Positions 34,695 to 38,693 of a stretch of 38,693 nt of DNA are shown here, one piece after another. The notes beneath the pieces are model-generated. The model ran no database searches. It saw only the letters and a list, made by a program, of their open reading frames with translations, and was not told the origin of the DNA. The first letter of the stretch is position 1; each line of letters starts with the position of its first letter. This stretch comes from an uncultured Alphaproteobacteria bacterium (GTDB taxonomy: Bacteria > Pseudomonadota > Alphaproteobacteria > UBA11222). A program made the position numbers and the translations under genes. Where the stretch lies: the NCBI GenBank assembly GCA_937888955.1, contig CALAQW010000142.1, positions 1-38,693 of the forward strand, read 5' to 3'.

Positions 34695-35246
34695 ATGGCC
34701 GTTTCCCAGACAATGATTGACGAGATTTTGGACTCAGCGCAAATGCTGGCGCAGCAAAAGGGCTATGCCGGTTTCAGTTTTCAGGATGTCGCCCGGTGCG
34801 CGGGGCGGACACTCTCGGAAGTCGAGCAGAGCTACAGAACCAAGGAAGAGCTGATGATCGCGGTGTTTAGCCGCTATAACCGGCATTTCTTTGCCGAACT
34901 GGCTGCAATAGTCGATCGGACGCAAGCGCCCATAGAAAGACTTGACGGATTCATGGATCTCGTCCGGCACACTCTTGTTGTGGGAGACAGGATGTGTCTC
35001 TGCGGTATGATGATGGCGGAAGCAGCGCTGCTGCCTACCGGGATTCGCCAGCAGACCAACAGCTTTACCGAAGCCGTCATTGCCTGGCTGTCGGATCAGT
35101 GGAGATTGCTCGAAAAGCCCGATCCGGCCGATCTTGCGGTAACGACCCTGGCACGGCTGGAAGGCGGTATGTTGCTGTCGCGGGTCAGTGGCGATGTAAA
35201 GCATCTTGATCTGGTCATAAGCGAGATACGCGCTGACGCCGCCTGA
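34695..35246 (+). CDS. TetR-family transcriptional regulator
   Basis: The 183 residues have the TetR N-terminal helix-turn-helix in FSFQDVARCAGRTLSEVEQSYRTKEELM (about 25-55). A helical ligand/dimer domain follows, in which MCLCGMMMAEAALLPTG resembles the AcrR/QacR-like C-terminal fold. The ATG at 34695 is preferred over the TTG at 34689. It probably controls its divergent neighbour (alcohol dehydrogenase) or the downstream amidohydrolase pair; the effector is unknown. Confidence 0.87.
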   Translation: MAVSQTMIDEILDSAQMLAQQKGYAGFSFQDVARCAGRTLSEVEQSYRTKEELMIAVFSRYNRHFFAELAAIVDRTQAPIERLDGFMDLVRHTLVVGDRMCLCGMMMAEAALLPTGIRQQTNSFTEAVIAWLSDQWRLLEKPDPADLAVTTLARLEGGMLLSRVSGDVKHLDLVISEIRADAA

Positions 35247-35298
35247 TCAGATTTACAGTCGGATCAGCCGCATCTTCTGCTGTACAGTCTGCATTTCC

Positions 35299-35327
35299 TT
35301 GACAGCTTGAATGCCCCCCTATGAAAT
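35299..35327 (+). promoter_or_regulatory. Possible sigma-70 promoter before the amidohydrolase gene
   Basis: A perfect -35 TTGACA (35299-35304) is followed after 17 bases by TGAAAT (4/6 match to TATAAT); TATGAA at 15 bases is an alternative. It is ~140 bases upstream of the ATG at 35468. The rest of 35247-35467 shows nothing I can name. Confidence 0.4.
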
Positions 35328-35467
35328 AGCCGCATAACGAATTGCACCCGCAGCCAAGACGGGAAGGGCAGTGCGACCGCGAAACAGCGAAGGGTAAGTG
35401 CACCAGTTCATGGTGCGTATGCCCATTCATTGTCGCAACCTGCCCGTTACTCAGGGAGGGAAGTATC

Positions 35468-36589
35468 ATGCGCAACGGATTTAAAATCATTGACACGGAT
35501 TGCCATCAGATGGAGCCACAGGCCATCTGGTCCGACTATATCGACCCGGCATTCAAAGGGCGCGAACCGCGCCACGAAATGTATGGTTCGCGGCGCTTGT
35601 TCAGTGTGGAAGGCGAACCGGTTCAACCGCCGGAGGAAGAGGGCAAGTATCCCATGCATGCGCCGGAATTCCTTGATGCCGTCAAGGTTGCGATGCAGCG
35701 TTTCGAGCGGGCGCAGAAAGCCAAATTCGATGCTGAGAGCCGGCTGATGGATATGGATGACGAAGGGGTGGATGTACAGGTCATCTATCCGACGATCGGC
35801 GGGCAGTTGCTGGGGCGCGAATTCAAGGATCCTGAGCTTCTTGCCGCCATTTGCCGGGCCTATAACGATTGGAGCCGGGAATATTGCTCAAAGGATACAG
35901 CCCGTCTGCGCTGGGCTGCGATGTTGCCGATCCAGTCACCGGATCTTGCCATCGAGGAAGCCAAGCGTGCCGCGGCCAATGGCGCTGTTTCTTTCTATAT
36001 CCGCCCCAATCCGGTCGCGGACCGCAATCTGTATGCAGACGAATACTGGCCGCTTTGGAAAGTTGTGGAGGGGCTGAATGTGCCGCTCAGTCTGCACGAT
36101 TCCGGTTCGCCGCGTATCCCGTCCTTTGGCGACCGGATGGACAGTCATACAACCGGCCATATTCTGTCGCATCCTTTCGAGGCGATGTCGGCGATGGCTG
36201 GCTTGATCTGGTTTGGCGTGGCGGAGAATTTTCCGAAATTGCGCGTCGTTCATGTGGAGGCGGATGCGGGCTGGGCACCTTACTGGCTACAGCGGATGGA
36301 GCAGCATTACGACTTTTCCGGCAAGGCCGAACATCCGCATATGAAAAAGACGCCGACGGAATATTTCAAGCAGAACTTCTTTGTTGCCGCACGCGGTGAT
36401 GAAATGACCCTGAAGGCCGCCGTCGATCTTATCGGCGAGGATTATTTCCTGTTCAATACGGATTATCCGCACCCTGATGGCACATTCCCCTGGGGCATGC
36501 AGAGCTTGGTGGATCAGCCGATTTCCGATGACGCCAAGCGCAAGATCCTGTGGGATAACGCCGCCCGCGCATTCAACATTGCCGCATGA
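35468..36589 (+). CDS. Amidohydrolase-2 family metal-dependent hydrolase
   Basis: This is a TIM-barrel hydrolase/decarboxylase of the ACMSD-related group. The ATG at 35468 follows GGGAGGGAAG and is preferred over the track start, which adds 42 residues. The 373 residues open with IIDTDCHQMEP, where family members usually carry an HxH-like metal motif; here D-x-D-C-H is seen. Further motifs are PLSLHDSG, VVHVEADAGWAPYWLQRM and the C-terminal FNTDYPHPDGTFPWG, which contains the catalytic-type Asp. It is co-transcribed with a dehydrogenase 19 bases later. The substrate is unknown; an aromatic or carboxylic-acid catabolic role is inferred. Confidence 0.85.
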   Translation: MRNGFKIIDTDCHQMEPQAIWSDYIDPAFKGREPRHEMYGSRRLFSVEGEPVQPPEEEGKYPMHAPEFLDAVKVAMQRFERAQKAKFDAESRLMDMDDEGVDVQVIYPTIGGQLLGREFKDPELLAAICRAYNDWSREYCSKDTARLRWAAMLPIQSPDLAIEEAKRAAANGAVSFYIRPNPVADRNLYADEYWPLWKVVEGLNVPLSLHDSGSPRIPSFGDRMDSHTTGHILSHPFEAMSAMAGLIWFGVAENFPKLRVVHVEADAGWAPYWLQRMEQHYDFSGKAEHPHMKKTPTEYFKQNFFVAARGDEMTLKAAVDLIGEDYFLFNTDYPHPDGTFPWGMQSLVDQPISDDAKRKILWDNAARAFNIAA

Positions 36590-36608
36590 ATGCGTGGGAG
36601 ATAACGCA

Positions 36609-37676
36609 ATGACAAAAAAAGTTGTACTGATCCCCGGCGAAGATGCTGCGCCGGAAGCATTCGAGCCGACGGTTGAGCTGATGAACCGGCTGCAGCTCGA
36701 TATTGACTGGGTTCGCCCGCCGGTCGGGGAAGCGGGCATTGCCGCAATGGGCAATCCCTTCCCCCCCGAAGCGAAGGAAGCGATCGATGCTTCCGACGCG
36801 ACCTTTTTTGGTTCCACCAACGGCACAAGCGGGCGCGCCATGCGCTACTTGCGCTGGGGACTGCAGACTTACGCTAATGTGCGGCCCGCGCGCTGGTTTC
36901 CCGGCTGCAACAGCCCATTGAAGAACCCCGAAGGTATCGATCTCGTTATCGTGCGCGAGAATATGGAAGATACCTATGTCGGCGTTGAGGGGGACCTGGA
37001 AGAGCTTGAGCCCATCAATTTTGTCAGCCGTCTGCACCGCAAGCCGGTATCGGAAATGGGCAAGGGCAAGTATGCGATGAAGGTCATCACCGAAGCCTGC
37101 ACCCAGCAGGTCACGCGATTTGCCTGTGAACTTGCGTTAAAACGGGCGGCGCTGAATGGCACAAGACCGCTGGTTACCAGCGGGACCAAGCATAATATTT
37201 CACCCGTGGCGGATGGCTATTTCCGGGAAGTTGCGCTTGAGACGGCGAAGGAATATCCGGATGTGACATTCGAAACACTGCTTGCCGATGACCTTGTCCA
37301 CAAGCTTGTGGTCAATCCGCAAGGGTTTGACGTTATCCTTTTGCCCAACCTTTATGGTGATCTGTTTTCAGATGCGGCAGGCGGCGTGGTTGGCGGGCTT
37401 GGTCTTGCGCCAAGCGGTTGTTACGGGCGCGACTATGCCTATTTTGAGTCCGCACACGGATCAGCCCCCGATATCGCAGGTAAGAACATCATCAATCCAA
37501 CGGCGACAATTTTTTCCGCCGCGATGATGCTGGAATATCTTGGTTATGCCGAAGCCGGTGAACGTCTGGTCAAGGCGGTGGAGGCTGCCTATGCGCAAGG
37601 TGAACATCTGACCCCCGACCAGGGCGGGAAGGCCAGCACCACCGAGTTTTGCGCGGCGGTGGAGAAGGCGCTCTGA
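36609..37676 (+). CDS. Isocitrate/isopropylmalate-type beta-decarboxylating dehydrogenase
   Basis: The 355 residues belong to the NAD(P)-dependent hydroxyacid oxidative decarboxylases. The ATG at 36609 follows GGGAG. Motifs include ANVRPARWFPGCNSPLK, VRENMEDTYVGVEG, LVTSGTKHNISPVADGYF and LPNLYGDLFSDAAGGVVGG, then [21 protein letters not shown]. The VRENMEDTY loop differs from LeuB ([11 protein letters not shown], encoded at 24372), so it is not a second LeuB. It resembles NAD-isocitrate or related malate/tartrate-type enzymes. Its pairing with an amidohydrolase suggests a catabolic step. It converges on icd. Confidence 0.85.
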   Translation: MTKKVVLIPGEDAAPEAFEPTVELMNRLQLDIDWVRPPVGEAGIAAMGNPFPPEAKEAIDASDATFFGSTNGTSGRAMRYLRWGLQTYANVRPARWFPGCNSPLKNPEGIDLVIVRENMEDTYVGVEGDLEELEPINFVSRLHRKPVSEMGKGKYAMKVITEACTQQVTRFACELALKRAALNGTRPLVTSGTKHNISPVADGYFREVALETAKEYPDVTFETLLADDLVHKLVVNPQGFDVILLPNLYGDLFSDAAGGVVGGLGLAPSGCYGRDYAYFESAHGSAPDIAGKNIINPTATIFSAAMMLEYLGYAEAGERLVKAVEAAYAQGEHLTPDQGGKASTTEFCAAVEKAL

Positions 37677-37714
37677 ACAATTGATCAGGGCATGATGAAT
37701 GCCCGCAGGTTAAA

Positions 37715-37753
37715 AAAAGGCGCAGGGGCGTTCGAGAGCCGCCTGCGCCTTTT
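37715..37753. terminator. Bidirectional terminator between the convergent dehydrogenase and icd
   Basis: AAAAGGCGCAGG (37715-37726) pairs over 12 bases with CCTGCGCCTTTT (37742-37753), with an A-run on one side and T-run on the other. It lies in the 97-base gap between two convergent stops and can end transcription from both sides. Confidence 0.85.
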
Positions 37754-37773
37754 GCATTTATATGCAGGCGTTC

Positions 37774-38693
37774 TTAGCGCATCGCCTTTTGCAGGTTCTC
37801 GTCCAGCGCGGCGAGGAACTGCTCGGTGGTGAGCCAGGGTTCGTCCGGGCCGATCAGCAAGGCAAGGTCTTTTGTCATCTTGCCGCTTTCCACGGTTTCG
37901 ATGCACACCCGCTCAACGGTTTCGGCGAATTGCGTTACCTCGGGCGTGCCGTCCTGCCGTCCGCGGTGGGCAAGCCCACGCGTCCAGGCAAAGATTGATG
38001 CGATCGGATTGGTCGAGGTCTTTTCGCCTTTCTGATGCTGCCGGTAGTGGCGTGTCACCGTGCCATGGGCTGCTTCCGCTTCGACCGTCTTGCCATCCGG
38101 GGTCATCAGTACGCTCGTCATCAGACCGAGCGAACCAAAGCCTTGCGCAACGGTATCTGACTGCACATCGCCGTCATAATTCTTGCAGGCCCAGACAAAA
38201 CCGCCATTCCATTTCAAAGCCGCCGCGACCATGTCGTCGATGAGCCGGTGCTCGTAGATGATGCCGGCTTTATCGAAATCGGCTTTGTAATGTTCCTCAA
38301 AGACTTCCTGGAACAGATCTTTAAACCGCCCGTCATAGGCCTTCAGAATGGTGTTCTTGGTCGACATATAGACAGGCCACTTCCGCTGCAGCCCGTAATT
38401 CAGGCAGGCATGCGCGAAGTCGCGGATCGACTCGTCAAGATTGTACATGCCCATGGCCACGCCGCCGCCGGGAAAATCGAAGACATCGAATTCCATCGGT
38501 TCGCCGCCATCTTCAGGCTCGAACTTCATGGTCAGCTTGCCTTTGCCGGGCACCACGAAATCGGTGGCGCGATACTGGTCGCCAAATGCGTGACGACCGA
38601 TAACGATCGGCTGGGTCCAGCCCGGGACAAGCCGGGGAACATTGCTGATGCTGATGGGTTCGCGGAATACGGTGGCCATCAAGCAATATGGTG
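37774..38693 (-). CDS. icd: NADP-dependent isocitrate dehydrogenase, 5' truncated by window
   Basis: This is the TCA-cycle enzyme that oxidises isocitrate to 2-oxoglutarate, of the dimeric eukaryote-like class. About 300 C-terminal residues of an expected ~405 are present. Conserved stretches are [67 protein letters not shown] and [18 protein letters not shown] with [16 protein letters not shown]. The N-terminus runs off the window. Near 38676 the reading frame that continues FREP seems to shift: the family sequence (LDG before TVFREP) is found one frame away, so a one-base error or mutation is suspected. Confidence 0.93.
   Translation of the reverse strand, partial: PYCLMATVFREPISISNVPRLVPGWTQPIVIGRHAFGDQYRATDFVVPGKGKLTMKFEPEDGGEPMEFDVFDFPGGGVAMGMYNLDESIRDFAHACLNYGLQRKWPVYMSTKNTILKAYDGRFKDLFQEVFEEHYKADFDKAGIIYEHRLIDDMVAAALKWNGGFVWACKNYDGDVQSDTVAQGFGSLGLMTSVLMTPDGKTVEAEAAHGTVTRHYRQHQKGEKTSTNPIASIFAWTRGLAHRGRQDGTPEVTQFAETVERVCIETVESGKMTKDLALLIGPDEPWLTTEQFLAALDENLQKAMR

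Overview
The window comes from an alphaproteobacterium, and I cannot place the order with confidence. The evidence is the CckA kinase at the end of a flagellar operon, TTAA-N7-TTAA (CtrA-type) boxes in front of flagellar genes, the block ffh-rpsP-rimM-trmD-rplS followed by leuCDB and asd, an AapJQMP amino-acid importer, and a eukaryote-like dimeric NADP isocitrate dehydrogenase. Gene density is high. I see no tRNA, rRNA, CRISPR array, phage or insertion sequence, so this reads as chromosomal sequence rather than an island.

Layout. (1) 1-8040, motility: the tail of a TPR-like protein faces fliO-fliP on the minus strand. Diverging from fliO is a plus-strand run flgB-flgC-fliE-fliQ-fliR-flhB-cckA. 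It covers the rod base, the export gate and the phosphorelay kinase that feeds CtrA. Two CtrA-type boxes lie between fliO and flgB. (2) 8149-14635, minus strand: an acyl-CoA ligase, queF (queuosine pathway) and the aapJQMP operon. (3) 14750-18654, plus strand: modA, then a methyl-accepting chemotaxis protein, then modB, then a stand-alone biotinyl-domain protein. No modC is present in the window. (4) 18651-23093, minus strand: a membrane histidine kinase, a Ddn/F420-type nitroreductase-like protein, and a fusion of a complete Amt ammonium channel to a histidine kinase. (5) 23293-31472, minus strand: asd, leuB, leuD, leuC, rplS, trmD, rimM, rpsP, ffh, which is a conserved biosynthesis and translation block. 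(6) 31473-38693: a gene-free stretch with a well-formed minus-strand terminator that has no gene in front of it, a CinA-like amidohydrolase, an unrecognised ORF, a zinc alcohol dehydrogenase, a TetR regulator, an amidohydrolase-2 protein with an isocitrate/isopropylmalate-type dehydrogenase, and the 5'-truncated icd.

The strongest leads are the Amt-kinase fusion beside a second orphan kinase, the chemoreceptor placed inside a molybdate-transport locus, and the CckA-CtrA wiring of the flagellar locus with a CckA that shows no membrane segment. There is also a possible small RNA between ffh and cinA. All assignments come from reading the translated sequences and motifs; no database search was run.
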